Positions 36,428 through 45,309 of a stretch of DNA of 64,000 nucleotides are shown piece after piece (the first letter of the stretch is position 1; the number at the start of each line of letters is the position of its first letter). The stretch spans positions 186,001 through 250,000 of the forward strand of contig OW818662.1 in NCBI GenBank assembly GCA_942492915.1, read 5' to 3'. The notes under the pieces were generated by a model that was given only the letters and a program-made list of their open reading frames with translations, had not been told where the DNA came from and did not search any database. The position numbers were made by a program, and so were the translations under genes. Source of the stretch: Turneriella sp942492915 (GTDB lineage Bacteria > Spirochaetota > Leptospiria > Turneriellales > Turneriellaceae).

Positions 36428-37609
36428 ATGAACCTCATGCGCGTCGCAAACTGTATTCAATGGCTCGGCCTGCTTGCGGCGACACCTTCGCTATTTGCGC
36501 TGCCAAACCTGACGGTAGATAAATTTTCGCAGCTCCTTCAGAAAACGTTTGTTCCCATTGGTGAAGAACATCGCGGTAAGATATACGATTGCATCGACGA
36601 ATCGCAATCTGCCGCGCCCGTGCCGCTGAAATTGCGCAACGCCACGTTCAATTATTTCGCACCCACGGAAAATTTTCAGCATTTTTTCGGTGCGTACAGC
36701 GGCTGGCCGCTCGTGGTCTCTTTTGCCGCCTCGGAGCGTGACGCCAAAAGGCGAACCGTGGTTGTTCCCTTTCGCGGTGATACGTTCGGTTATCACAAGT
36801 CTTTTCTTACGCCGGCCATCATAGAATACACTGCCGCTGACCCGCAGAAGTTTCTGGTCTTTCCCGGTGAGTTTGTTTATGTGAAAAAGCCGGCGGCGGT
36901 CACGGGGCCCACTGCCATTCAGCCGGTCATGTCGCTCTGCCACAACCGTTCATACTGGTTTGGTCGCGTCGGCCCGGAGTGGCCTCTTGCCAGCGAGCAT
37001 AGCTGGGCGCTTCTCGGCGACCTTTTCCCATTTGATGTGGATTTTGAATTTATCGCGTACAGTAACGGTACGGTGAGCCGCAACGCTTTTCTGCGTCGCG
37101 ACGCGACGCACGAGACAGAACCCTACAGAAACACAGCGTTAGACCCGAAACAGTACCTGGACTACTATATCGAATATCACTCCTCACCACCAACGGCGAG
37201 CCGAAAGATCAGCCGCCTGATCGATATCGAAGGTAACTTTCGCATTAGCGACGACCTGTGGGACCTCATCGCTTTTATTCGCGATGAAATTATGCCCGAC
37301 CCGGGGCGCTCATATTATTCGATTGTTCGGGTCGACAAACCCGACGCGTTTCCCGTGAATGCCATCATGATTCGCGCACTCGGGCTCGAGGCAATCGAAA
37401 CTGATGAGGGGGTGCTGCGTTACCGCAGTGCTCGCGGCAACGTGACAATGGAAGTGCTCGGTCGCAGTGGTCCGGCACCCTATGGCAGCGGCGCCAATGA
37501 CCTGTTGCGGCTGACGAAGGTCAGTCGGTTTGCCGGCAAAGTGAAACGCAGGAATGTATCGCATTTTGGTATCATCGATTTTGCGCTCAAACCTACGGAG
37601 AAAAACTAG
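36428..37609 (+). CDS. Exported protein, paralog of the preceding gene, function unknown
   Basis: 393 residues, starting 1 base after the previous stop. An N-terminal hydrophobic stretch (~residues 10-25, ending LFA) looks like a signal peptide with no lipobox, unlike its paralog. Shared blocks with 35149 include SGWPLVVSF, GYHKSF, a CHN motif, FEFIAYSNGTVSRN versus IIVSYSNATTPRN, and DIEGNFRISDDLWDLIAFI. The family is not one I recognise. It lies in a three-gene run with the lipoprotein at 37614. Confidence 0.75.
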   Translation: MNLMRVANCIQWLGLLAATPSLFALPNLTVDKFSQLLQKTFVPIGEEHRGKIYDCIDESQSAAPVPLKLRNATFNYFAPTENFQHFFGAYSGWPLVVSFAASERDAKRRTVVVPFRGDTFGYHKSFLTPAIIEYTAADPQKFLVFPGEFVYVKKPAAVTGPTAIQPVMSLCHNRSYWFGRVGPEWPLASEHSWALLGDLFPFDVDFEFIAYSNGTVSRNAFLRRDATHETEPYRNTALDPKQYLDYYIEYHSSPPTASRKISRLIDIEGNFRISDDLWDLIAFIRDEIMPDPGRSYYSIVRVDKPDAFPVNAIMIRALGLEAIETDEGVLRYRSARGNVTMEVLGRSGPAPYGSGANDLLRLTKVSRFAGKVKRRNVSHFGIIDFALKPTEKN

Positions 37610-37613
37610 TCAA

Positions 37614-38756
37614 ATGCGCAGGGTAAGCTTTGGTTTTATGCTTGGTATTGCGTTCTTCGCAGGCGCATGCAGCACGACTGCCAGGCTCACGGTAACACCT
37701 GAACACCAGACCTTTTTGAGCGACATCGAAGATGATAGCTACAAGAACGCAAGAATCGGCAGGCTGTTCGGTACCCTCGAAACCAACGGTGACGCCATCT
37801 GCGAAATGATGTTCCAGATGCGGCCTTACGATGAAACGGCAGCCAAAAAGTTTTCTGCCACACTTGATTTTCGCAAAGACCCTGAAGAAAAATGGTATAA
37901 CAACGTTTTGCCGACGATGCTCGCCGGCTGCTTTAATTTTTTCAAGATGAACGACCGCGGCGTGCACAAAAGTTTCGGCCTGATCGAAGAGTTGTACCCT
38001 GAATCAAAAGACTGCTTCACTGTCGGTTTCACGCAGTACTACATGATGTTCCAGCAGATGCGGTGCAAGCGCTTCGTCGCGCTCGACATCGATTGGCGTA
38101 TTCTCAAGGCGCATTATGACTTCCAGACCATTGTGCGCGCGAACACAACCGGGGCAGACGCTCTGACCATGCTGAAGACGCTTGAACTCGGCTGGGTCGC
38201 ACATTTTGATGCGCGCCCGCCAAAGCGCGAGGCCGTACGCAATGAAGTCAGCCTTTGCATGGAAACCGAGAAGGTGCACTGCCTGAGCGCGTTTGAACAT
38301 TACGCGGCGCAGAAAGAGATTCCGCGAACAGAATTGATGCTCGGCTTCATTCACGATGCGAACCTCGCGCCACGCTCGGGTGACGTGAGCGTGATATTCG
38401 CGAGTAACGCACTCGATTGGGAATACACGAACCGCGAGCAATTCGGCAAGTTGCTTGAAACCGCCAACCGGGAGCTGCGTCCCGGAAAAAAAATCGCAAT
38501 TGTTTACCAGGCCGGCGATTCTGAAGACATCGCTATCTACGAACTGGCAAAAGATGAAGACGGCCTTTATACCTCAACATTGCGCTGCCGCGACAACCTG
38601 CGCTGGTCTGATCGCTACAAGAAGTACCTGCGCGGCAAACCAATCTACACGTGGTTCGACGAAATGTACGACCGCGACCAGATCAAGAACACTCCTCGCT
38701 GCCACACGGGCGGGACGCGGAAGTATATCACTGACTATTCGAATAAGAAAACCTGA
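37614..38756 (+). CDS. Putative lipoprotein with a Rossmann/methyltransferase-like pattern, function unknown
   Basis: 380 residues from the ATG at 37614, 4 bases after the previous stop; the longer open frame from 37554 overlaps that gene. MRRVSFGFMLGIAFFAGAC gives a good lipobox with Cys19. The body pattern (TVGFTQYYMMF..RFVALDIDW, then DVSVIFASNALDW and LRPGKKIAIVYQ) loosely resembles a class I methyltransferase fold without the glycine motif. That is odd for a lipoprotein and may be structural only. Its 3' end overlaps the convergent gene at 38735 by 22 bases. Confidence 0.7.
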   Translation: MRRVSFGFMLGIAFFAGACSTTARLTVTPEHQTFLSDIEDDSYKNARIGRLFGTLETNGDAICEMMFQMRPYDETAAKKFSATLDFRKDPEEKWYNNVLPTMLAGCFNFFKMNDRGVHKSFGLIEELYPESKDCFTVGFTQYYMMFQQMRCKRFVALDIDWRILKAHYDFQTIVRANTTGADALTMLKTLELGWVAHFDARPPKREAVRNEVSLCMETEKVHCLSAFEHYAAQKEIPRTELMLGFIHDANLAPRSGDVSVIFASNALDWEYTNREQFGKLLETANRELRPGKKIAIVYQAGDSEDIAIYELAKDEDGLYTSTLRCRDNLRWSDRYKKYLRGKPIYTWFDEMYDRDQIKNTPRCHTGGTRKYITDYSNKKT

Positions 38757-39517
38757 GGTTTTACCCAGCTGCCACCGGTGAGCGCCCGTTCGTGGCCGGC
38801 AAAGATACGTATGCCAGCGGGCAGCGAGTTGATAAAGTCGGAATTTTTTTGAGGGGCATAGGCTGCGGCAGCCGGCAACGGGATTTTGTCCCGGCATTCG
38901 GTGGCAAAGTAGCATTCGTCACCCGTGAACACGTCAGCAATTCCAGGCGTCGTCGACCAGAGCGCGAGGGAACCTTCAGTGTGGCCCCCGACGGGGCGAA
39001 TGATCCAGTCGCGCTTCAAGACCATCTCTGCGCCGACTGTGACCAGCCTCTGCTCTGCCATCAGCTGCTTTAGCTTTGGTGGCATGCGCGCGTCTTGTGG
39101 CTTGCGCGCTTCTTCTGCATGCACATATACAGTCGCCCGCGTGAACCGATCGACGTCGAGCGCGTGGTCGAAATGAGTGTGCGTGAGCACCACGTGCGTG
39201 ATTGCATCGGCAGATACGCCGAGGTCGCCCAATAGCACGGTCACCTGTCTGAACTTTTGCAGTTTGAATCGTTTGACGAGTGTGGGGTTGCTAAAACCAC
39301 AATCTACCAGAATGAGCGAACCGTCATGGCTTTGTATCAGATACGCGAGCCAGTTCATGCGTACCGTGCCCGATTTCTGTCGGGTATTGACTAGCCGGGC
39401 CGGGTAGTTGCTCTCCGCGTACTTGAGAGCGTAGATCTTATCAGCGGTGAGTGGCGGCGATCTGACCGGCTGGCAGGCGAAGATGAGAGCCACCATCGCG
39501 ATTGCCGGCCGGTTCAT
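38735..39517 (-). CDS. Metallo-beta-lactamase-fold hydrolase, probable lipoprotein
   Basis: 260 residues from the ATG at 39517. MNRPAIAMVALIFAC suggests a lipoprotein signal with Cys15. The zinc site is complete: THTHFDHALD (HxHxDH), GGHTEGSL, GDECYF and GHERAL. The closest known groups by motif layout are lactonases and glyoxalase-type hydrolases of the MBL superfamily, but the substrate cannot be told. The gene starts 8 bases after the stop of the lipoprotein at 39526 on the same strand. Confidence 0.8.
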   Translation of the reverse strand: MNRPAIAMVALIFACQPVRSPPLTADKIYALKYAESNYPARLVNTRQKSGTVRMNWLAYLIQSHDGSLILVDCGFSNPTLVKRFKLQKFRQVTVLLGDLGVSADAITHVVLTHTHFDHALDVDRFTRATVYVHAEEARKPQDARMPPKLKQLMAEQRLVTVGAEMVLKRDWIIRPVGGHTEGSLALWSTTPGIADVFTGDECYFATECRDKIPLPAAAAYAPQKNSDFINSLPAGIRIFAGHERALTGGSWVKPQVFLFE

Positions 39518-39525
39518 AGAGGTAA

Positions 39526-41271
39526 TCAGCGGTCTTGTTCGAGAATGCCTTTGGGGATCTTCGACGGAATTTCTATGGTGCTGAAATCGGCGCGGTCTTT
39601 TGACACCACCCTGTGCATCTTGAAATAGTCCATGTAGTCGTAATGGGGCAACAGCAGACGCTTCTGGTAGTTGTAAGCGCCGTGCACGACGTAGTGCCAG
39701 AAACCTTTGAAGCCTTTGCGGTGCGCGGGATGCCACGGATATTCATGCACCGATCGAAAGGTGATCGAAGCTTCGTCGAACGGCAGCGACAGAATATTCT
39801 TTTTGTAGTTCGAATCGTTATAGGTATAGTTCCAGAATTCTTCGGCGTTGCTCGGGTAATAGACACGAATCGGTACGCCGAGCGCGCGCGCCGACTTGCC
39901 GATTGAACGCATCGATTTGTCTTTCAGCATGTCACCGGGCACGATTGTTATGCGGTCTTGCGTGTAGAGCAGGCGAATGTAACGGTAGTTTTCGCCAAAT
40001 CGTAACCAGCCAAACTCTCCCTGCTTTTTATCCGGGGTTGAGCTTGCTTTGTAGTGCTTCCCGAGGCTCGCAAAATTATTGCGGTAAACTTGCTGAATAA
40101 AATCGAGATCGTCGCGGTCCTTGTAATATTTTGCAAGAATTTCGAGCGCGACCTTGTTATTCTTTTTCTCAAACTTCGCCAGAAACTCGGCGACCGTCGG
40201 CGATTCGAGCACCATCGCGCGAATGATACGGTGCAGAGCGTTGATATTCACATCAAAGTCAAACAACCACACAAACCGGCTGCGCGCCGCTGCGATGTAC
40301 GAATAGTTCGCGTCGGCCGCGACTCCCGCATAGCCGCCGCCCAGGTTGCGAATGTATGGCGCGAACTGGTAGTTTTGTGATTCATTAGGAGTGAAATACG
40401 TCACGGGGTCTTTGCAGTGCGCCGGCGAAGTGTACTTCGCCTTGCAGATGGGTTTATTCAGCGTGTCGGTCGCTTCGAGATTGTGCAGCAGCGCTCGCTC
40501 TGAAGCGCTAAGCGGTTGCGGGTCGCCGAGCGCCGCGGGGGGATTTGTAAGTACCCATGGCGGGGCGGCCGTCGAAGGAGAAAAATCTGAGGCGCAGCGA
40601 AATGCTATCTTATCACGCGTCGTGTGCCCGAGGGCGGTGGTCTCTCCCGTCGGCGCGATAGTCTGTTTCCGCTTCAGCGAGCTGTGGCACGGAAAAACCC
40701 CGCTGCAGATGCCCATTGCGTTAGCTGGTTCGCAGAGGTTGCGGTCTTTTTGCGAGCAGCTTGCCCCCGGCGACAGCGCCCAGTCATTCGACCACTCGGC
40801 GAACTCGCTGCGCGCAAAACCTGGTTCACTGAGGCCCGCCTTCAGTTCAGCTACCGTTGGCATGCGGCGACCCGCCCAGGCGCAATAGCGCATTGCCGAT
40901 TCAAAGTTGAGCCCAACGGCTGGCGCATTGTCGGCGCCGAGCGACCGCGTATTTGCCTTGGTGTAGAAAGTATTCTTTTCGCAGTGCAGGTCGTTCACGC
41001 ATTTCTGGTAATCAACGTTCGTGACGGGCGCCGCATCGACCGAAACCTTGCCCGAGACAGCCCCGGCGGGCAGATGGCGCGTGACCGCGTCACCGCTGAG
41101 GCAGAGTCCCTGAGAACCGGCACAGTTGTCGGTATCGTGGCTCGTGTAGCGAAATGCGGTGTCCGCCAGCTCTGGCGCGGTGGTGGCTTTTTTTTGTGAA
41201 GAAGTACAGTGTGCCCACAACAGCAGCGGCAAAGCCGCCTGTGCGATGCGCATCGAACGGGTAAAATGCAT
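39526..41271 (-). CDS. Lipoprotein with FGE-like domain and a Leptospira-type C-terminal domain
   Basis: 581 residues from the ATG at 41271; a GTG at 41295 and an ATG at 41253 are alternatives. The signal runs to a Cys in LLLWAHC. Residues ~60-230 resemble the formylglycine-generating enzyme (FGE/SUMF1) fold: PVTNVDYQKCV, NFESAMRYCAWAGRRMPTVAE, EFAEWSNDW. The remaining ~310 residues (GGGYAGVAADANYSY, FDFDVNINALHRI, TIVPGDML) look like a domain found in Leptospira lipoproteins with a methyltransferase-like core. The paired catalytic Cys of true FGE are not evident, so the first domain may bind carbohydrate or be structural. It is co-oriented with the MBL gene. Confidence 0.7.
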   Translation of the reverse strand: MHFTRSMRIAQAALPLLLWAHCTSSQKKATTAPELADTAFRYTSHDTDNCAGSQGLCLSGDAVTRHLPAGAVSGKVSVDAAPVTNVDYQKCVNDLHCEKNTFYTKANTRSLGADNAPAVGLNFESAMRYCAWAGRRMPTVAELKAGLSEPGFARSEFAEWSNDWALSPGASCSQKDRNLCEPANAMGICSGVFPCHSSLKRKQTIAPTGETTALGHTTRDKIAFRCASDFSPSTAAPPWVLTNPPAALGDPQPLSASERALLHNLEATDTLNKPICKAKYTSPAHCKDPVTYFTPNESQNYQFAPYIRNLGGGYAGVAADANYSYIAAARSRFVWLFDFDVNINALHRIIRAMVLESPTVAEFLAKFEKKNNKVALEILAKYYKDRDDLDFIQQVYRNNFASLGKHYKASSTPDKKQGEFGWLRFGENYRYIRLLYTQDRITIVPGDMLKDKSMRSIGKSARALGVPIRVYYPSNAEEFWNYTYNDSNYKKNILSLPFDEASITFRSVHEYPWHPAHRKGFKGFWHYVVHGAYNYQKRLLLPHYDYMDYFKMHRVVSKDRADFSTIEIPSKIPKGILEQDR

Positions 41272-41302
41272 TCGTGCAAGCAGGGTAACGAACACAGTCC
41301 GT

Positions 41303-41337
41303 CAAGGAACGTGCAGGTTCTGCCTGCAGAGTCCTTG
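41303..41337. promoter_or_regulatory. Two-part inverted repeat between divergent genes
   Basis: CAAGGA and TGCAGG (41303-41308, 41312-41317) pair with CCTGCA and TCCTTG (41323-41328, 41332-41337), with a 3x3 internal loop and TTCTG apex. It sits between the starts of the divergent genes at 41271 and 41422. It could be an operator or a leader hairpin. Confidence 0.4.
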
Positions 41338-41421
41338 GGCCGCGCTATTTCTCACTTTTTCACATCCGCCGGCGTACTTGATTTGGCTTGACGTTTTGTG
41401 CGCCGCGCAATACGGGACATT

Positions 41422-41784
41422 ATGGTCGCCGAAGCAAGTCGAGCCACTTTTCACGAGCAGGGCCAGACCATTGCGAGCGAATTCGAGACTGGGTTGGTGA
41501 GCGGGGCGTTTACCGAAGCCGAATCTGTTGCTGCTATTGTGCCCGAAGGACCGCCCGAATATGTCTTCGATCTGATACAGATCTCGATCCATGCGTCTGC
41601 AGGCGACATCGCGCAGCTCATCACAGCAGTCGATACGGCTCGCGCGCGTGGCGCAGAAAATCGCGAAATTCTGCGGGCCATGTTTCGCAGCGATGAAGCA
41701 TTCGGTACCGGGGTCGAGGGTGAGCAGTTCATGCGTATCGCCGAATCACTCCAGGCAGGCAAAATACCGCTGCCTGTTGTCTAA
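41422..41784 (+). CDS. Small soluble protein, function unknown
   Basis: 120 residues from the ATG at 41422; a GTG at 41398 is in frame. It has no signal peptide or membrane segment. It is helical in appearance, with alternating acidic and Ala-rich segments (AEAESVAAIVPE, DIAQLITAVDTARARG). It ends immediately before the ATG of the lipoprotein at 41785 with no spacer, implying coupling. I do not recognise a family. Confidence 0.6.
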   Translation: MVAEASRATFHEQGQTIASEFETGLVSGAFTEAESVAAIVPEGPPEYVFDLIQISIHASAGDIAQLITAVDTARARGAENREILRAMFRSDEAFGTGVEGEQFMRIAESLQAGKIPLPVV

Positions 41785-43299
41785 ATGCGACCTGCCGTCA
41801 TTCTTGCGTTGTTTCTTCTGCTTTCAGCGTGCCGCGAATCGGCCCGCAAATTGACTTCGGCCGAAATATTCTCTGGTGCACCGATAGAGCTTTCGAACGA
41901 CCAAGTGCTCACAGGCCTTCTGCCACCCGGAGCCACGAAAGTGGTTGTTCGTTTGCGCGTCGCAGAAGCGCAGATGCTGCGCGCTGAAGTTGCTGCCGCG
42001 TTGGGCAGCGATTTCACATTAAAGATCTTGCAGAATAACGCAGCGCTCGCAGCGGTTGACGATCAGCCTGAAGATGGGGCCGAAGAACTGCCGCCCGTGT
42101 TACTCGCGCCAGGTGAAGCGCAGATTGAAATCAGCGCAAAAAGCGCGCATCAGGCACCGCTGCAATTTTTCTATCGTCTTTTTCGCGCACCCGCAAACGT
42201 CGAGCGCGAACCGAACCAGACACCGCGGAGCGCAACCGCGATGGCAGCGCTGCACGCTTCGGGTTTCTACGGGCCCGTAAGCTATGGCCTCGGTGGTGAC
42301 AAAATTCCCGAACAGGATTGCTTTAGCTACGCGCTCGCGGCGGAAAAAAGAGTGTTTCTCGATGTGCGCCTGAGCGGTGTCGAAGGTATCGAACCTTCGC
42401 TGCTTGTCTATGCAGACGACGCTTTGTCAGCGCCATTTTCGCGCACCGGCAAAACAGGTAAACACCTACAACTAACCGGGCTCGATATATCTGGAGCAAA
42501 AAAAGTCACCATTTGCGTCATCGGTACGAAGCAGAGGCAGACGGTCAGCCGCGATTACTACGATCTCGTGCTCGCATTCGGCGCGACCGCGAACCATCAT
42601 GAGGTTGAACCGAACGAAAAGAAAGAAACGGCGACCGAAGTGGCGCAAGGGGCGGTGACCGGTGCGCTCGCAAGTCTCAAAGATGCGGATTTTTTTCAGT
42701 ATCGAAATCTGCGCGACTATGCGGTGTCGTTGCGTGTCGAACTTCAGCCAAAACCACCGGGGCAAATGAGGCTTATGCTGCATTTCGCTGACGGCCGTGA
42801 GCAGAAATTCGAACGAAGCGCGCCGTCGGCCGAAATTGCTGAGAATGTCAGGCTTGAATCAGGTGATCAGTTATTCTTGGCGGTGAGACCGGGCGCTGCG
42901 GTAAAGCGGCTGACAGCGCCAGCGACTTATGAGGTCAAGATCAGCGAATCGCAGGCGAGCGACGAGAACGAAGCTGAGCCGAATGGCACGGCAGCATCTG
43001 CGGATACCCTCGTCGACGCGACGTATAAATGGGGTTTTATTAATCCACCCGGTGACATCGATTATTACCGACTGAAAGTCACAGGCAAGGTCTACCGGCA
43101 GGTACGCATCGAGAGCAAACTGGCATGCAAGCTCATGCTCGAGCACCAGCGTGCGGGCAAGACGCTGAAAAGCATTTCAGCGGTGGGAACTCTCGCGCAC
43201 GAAGGCGATTTCAGAGACGAAGATTTGCTGCGCCTCGCTTGTGCCGGACAGAAAGCTGAACCTGCAGAACGGGCGTACCGCATCGCGCTCGTCGAATAG
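41785..43299 (+). CDS. Lipoprotein with PPC-like domains
   Basis: 504 residues. MRPAVILALFLLLSAC is a textbook lipoprotein signal with Cys16. The body shows three copies of the ExEPN signature (EREPNQT, EVEPNEK, EAEPNGT), each leading into a GxxxxGDxDYYRL-like strand pattern, typical of PPC (bacterial pre-peptidase C-terminal) domains. No peptidase domain is present, so these domains probably act as surface-binding or scaffold modules. It is coupled to the small gene before it. Confidence 0.8.
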   Translation: MRPAVILALFLLLSACRESARKLTSAEIFSGAPIELSNDQVLTGLLPPGATKVVVRLRVAEAQMLRAEVAAALGSDFTLKILQNNAALAAVDDQPEDGAEELPPVLLAPGEAQIEISAKSAHQAPLQFFYRLFRAPANVEREPNQTPRSATAMAALHASGFYGPVSYGLGGDKIPEQDCFSYALAAEKRVFLDVRLSGVEGIEPSLLVYADDALSAPFSRTGKTGKHLQLTGLDISGAKKVTICVIGTKQRQTVSRDYYDLVLAFGATANHHEVEPNEKKETATEVAQGAVTGALASLKDADFFQYRNLRDYAVSLRVELQPKPPGQMRLMLHFADGREQKFERSAPSAEIAENVRLESGDQLFLAVRPGAAVKRLTAPATYEVKISESQASDENEAEPNGTAASADTLVDATYKWGFINPPGDIDYYRLKVTGKVYRQVRIESKLACKLMLEHQRAGKTLKSISAVGTLAHEGDFRDEDLLRLACAGQKAEPAERAYRIALVE

Positions 43300-43332
43300 A
43301 TTTCGAGATCTTTCGCAATCCGGTTTTCTGGT

Positions 43333-44637
43333 TTGCACACCTCGATCGAAAATAAAGCCTGCTGCGTGAAAACGTCTTCGACCCTTGTTCTTGCGCTGCC
43401 GATGCTGCTCGGCGGCTTTGTGCAGTTCGTCATCTCGCAGTTCTACCAGAAATTTGCTACCGACCAGCTGCTGCTCGACAGCGCGATCATCGGCGCCATA
43501 TTTTTTGCCAGCCGGGCGACAGATGCGGTTCTTGACCCGATCTGCGGTTATTGGAGCGATAGGTTAGGCAAGCGCCGCATCTTTATCGGTCTGGGTCTTG
43601 TCGCACTCGCCGGCGGATTGATCATGGCATTTCTACCCGCATTAGGGGCCTTTGCGGGGGCGAACGCTGCCAAATATTCGCTGGCAGCGGCTGGAATCTT
43701 CACCTTATATTTCGGGGTGACGTTGGTCTATATTCCGCATTATGCATGGCTCGCGGCATTGCAGCGGGAACAGCCTAAACTACCTTTATTTGCCTCGCGC
43801 GTGGTCACCGAGAATATCGGCACGATTCTGGGCGGCGTGGCGCTGGCAGTGCTTGTGCCTTTGCAGCAGAAATCGCCTGAAATGATCGTGGTTGCAGTTG
43901 CCATCATGGTCGTACCGCTCGCGTTGGCAGGCACGGCACCGGTTGCCGCCTACGGCGAGCCCAAGGCAGACCGCGACGAAGCAAGCCATTCGTTCAGGCG
44001 CGCGCTTGGCAAGCTCGCTGAAAACCGCCGCTTCGCACTCGTCGCCGCGATGAGTTTCTTTAACCAGTTTGCGGCAACGACGCTGCTCGCCGTTTCGTTG
44101 TATTACACCGATTACGTACTCGGCAACAAAGAGCTTGGTGTCACGCTGGCCGTCGTTTTCTTACTCAGCGCAACCCTGTTTGTGCCCTTTTGGTCATACC
44201 TCGCCCGGCGAATCAGCCGGTTGACTCTCTGGATGGTAGCCCTCATCGCGATCGTTGCGGTGTTCCCTTCGGTACTGCTGACGCAGGCCGGACACCTCTG
44301 GTACCTGACAGTTTTCGCTGTGCTCGTCGGCGGTTTTGCCGGTGCGGTAATTTTGTTTGTGCCGCAAGAGGTCTCGTTTACCACGAAGGGCGCGGGCTCA
44401 GAAGAGGGCCTGTACTTTGCGGCATTTACGTTTGTCAATAAGTCAGCCATGGCCTGCGCACCACTCGTGATCGGTGTTGCGCTGAGCTTTGCAGATTACA
44501 AGCCAGCAGAGCGCACGGCATCAGTAAGCAACACGATCACATTTTTATTTGTGGGCTTGCCGGCTTTCGCCTTCATGATTTCTGCAGTGCTGCTGAGATT
44601 GTACGCGCGCGCTACGCGGGCCGCAGAACATACGTGA
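43333..44637 (+). CDS. MFS transporter, melibiose/sodium symporter-like
   Basis: 434 residues from the TTG at 43333; a GTG at 43366 would give a tighter start before the first helix. Twelve membrane helices are predictable. Motifs of the GPH/MFS_2 group are visible: RATDAVLDPICGYWSDR in the first cytoplasmic loop, YIPHYAWLAAL, and QQKSPEMIV. The family moves sugars or other solutes with sodium or protons; the substrate is unknown. The 3' end overlaps the convergent methyltransferase gene by 26 bases. Confidence 0.8.
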   Translation: MHTSIENKACCVKTSSTLVLALPMLLGGFVQFVISQFYQKFATDQLLLDSAIIGAIFFASRATDAVLDPICGYWSDRLGKRRIFIGLGLVALAGGLIMAFLPALGAFAGANAAKYSLAAAGIFTLYFGVTLVYIPHYAWLAALQREQPKLPLFASRVVTENIGTILGGVALAVLVPLQQKSPEMIVVAVAIMVVPLALAGTAPVAAYGEPKADRDEASHSFRRALGKLAENRRFALVAAMSFFNQFAATTLLAVSLYYTDYVLGNKELGVTLAVVFLLSATLFVPFWSYLARRISRLTLWMVALIAIVAVFPSVLLTQAGHLWYLTVFAVLVGGFAGAVILFVPQEVSFTTKGAGSEEGLYFAAFTFVNKSAMACAPLVIGVALSFADYKPAERTASVSNTITFLFVGLPAFAFMISAVLLRLYARATRAAEHT

Positions 44638-45256
44638 CGATCGGTTCTATGCCTGCGGCGACTGGCAACGCGTAATTCGCGACACGGCGCTCCAGGTGAA
44701 AGCCAGCGGCGAGCGCCACATGTTTGAGTTCAGCACCGCTGAAAATTCGTTGCCAGTGTTTTTCGATTCCCTTGCCCTCGACCGCGACGGTCGTCTCAAG
44801 ATAATTATCCTGACGATTATAGGTGTGCGAAAAGGTTATTTCTCCCGACGGGGATCGCATCGTTTTCAGGTGCAGCGTTTCAGCCCGGCCCGGCGTGCAG
44901 CAGTCGAAGACGTAGGCTCCCCGTGGGGTAAGAACCCGCCTCACCTCACCAAGGTGGTCTGCCAACTCGGGCAACTCGCGACAATAGTTTATCGACGCGT
45001 TGGTTGAGACGGCGAGCGTAAAGCTCGCGTCGGCAAACGGAAGAGCCTCGGCTGAGGCACAGACCCGATCGCCTGACGAGCCAATGAGCATCGCAGGTTC
45101 AAGGTCGAGCGCGACGGCAAGAAGGCCGCGCCCGATGGCGATGCCTGACAAAGGCGCGTGCCCGGCAAAAAGTTCAAGAATGCCATGCGGAGCGCTCAAA
45201 GCATCGGCTTCGAGCGCGAAATCTAACCATGCCGAATAGGGAATGTCGGCCATCAC
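44612..45256 (-). CDS. Class I SAM-dependent methyltransferase
   Basis: 214 residues from the GTG at 45256; the next codon is an ATG. The SAM-binding motif is diverged (LELFAGHAPLSGIAI), followed by the acidic LDLEPAM and the ASAEALPFADASFTLAVS motif II, then the GEVRRVLTPRGAYVFD strand of Methyltransf_11-type enzymes. The substrate is unknown. A 6-bp hairpin (ACGTCT-GCAT-AGACGT, 45255-45270) overlaps the start region. Confidence 0.75.
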   Translation of the reverse strand: MMADIPYSAWLDFALEADALSAPHGILELFAGHAPLSGIAIGRGLLAVALDLEPAMLIGSSGDRVCASAEALPFADASFTLAVSTNASINYCRELPELADHLGEVRRVLTPRGAYVFDCCTPGRAETLHLKTMRSPSGEITFSHTYNRQDNYLETTVAVEGKGIEKHWQRIFSGAELKHVALAAGFHLERRVANYALPVAAGIEPIVTYVLRPA

Positions 45257-45309
45257 GTCTGCATAGACGTTTGACCAGAGTGTATATGGCTTGTGCAGGG
45301 TATAAAGGT

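Noticed and set aside
35164..36438. 424-codon open frame on the minus strand
   Set aside because: It is antisense to the lipoprotein at 35149, has no signal, motif or coupling, and its sequence looks like a complement of a GC-rich coding frame.
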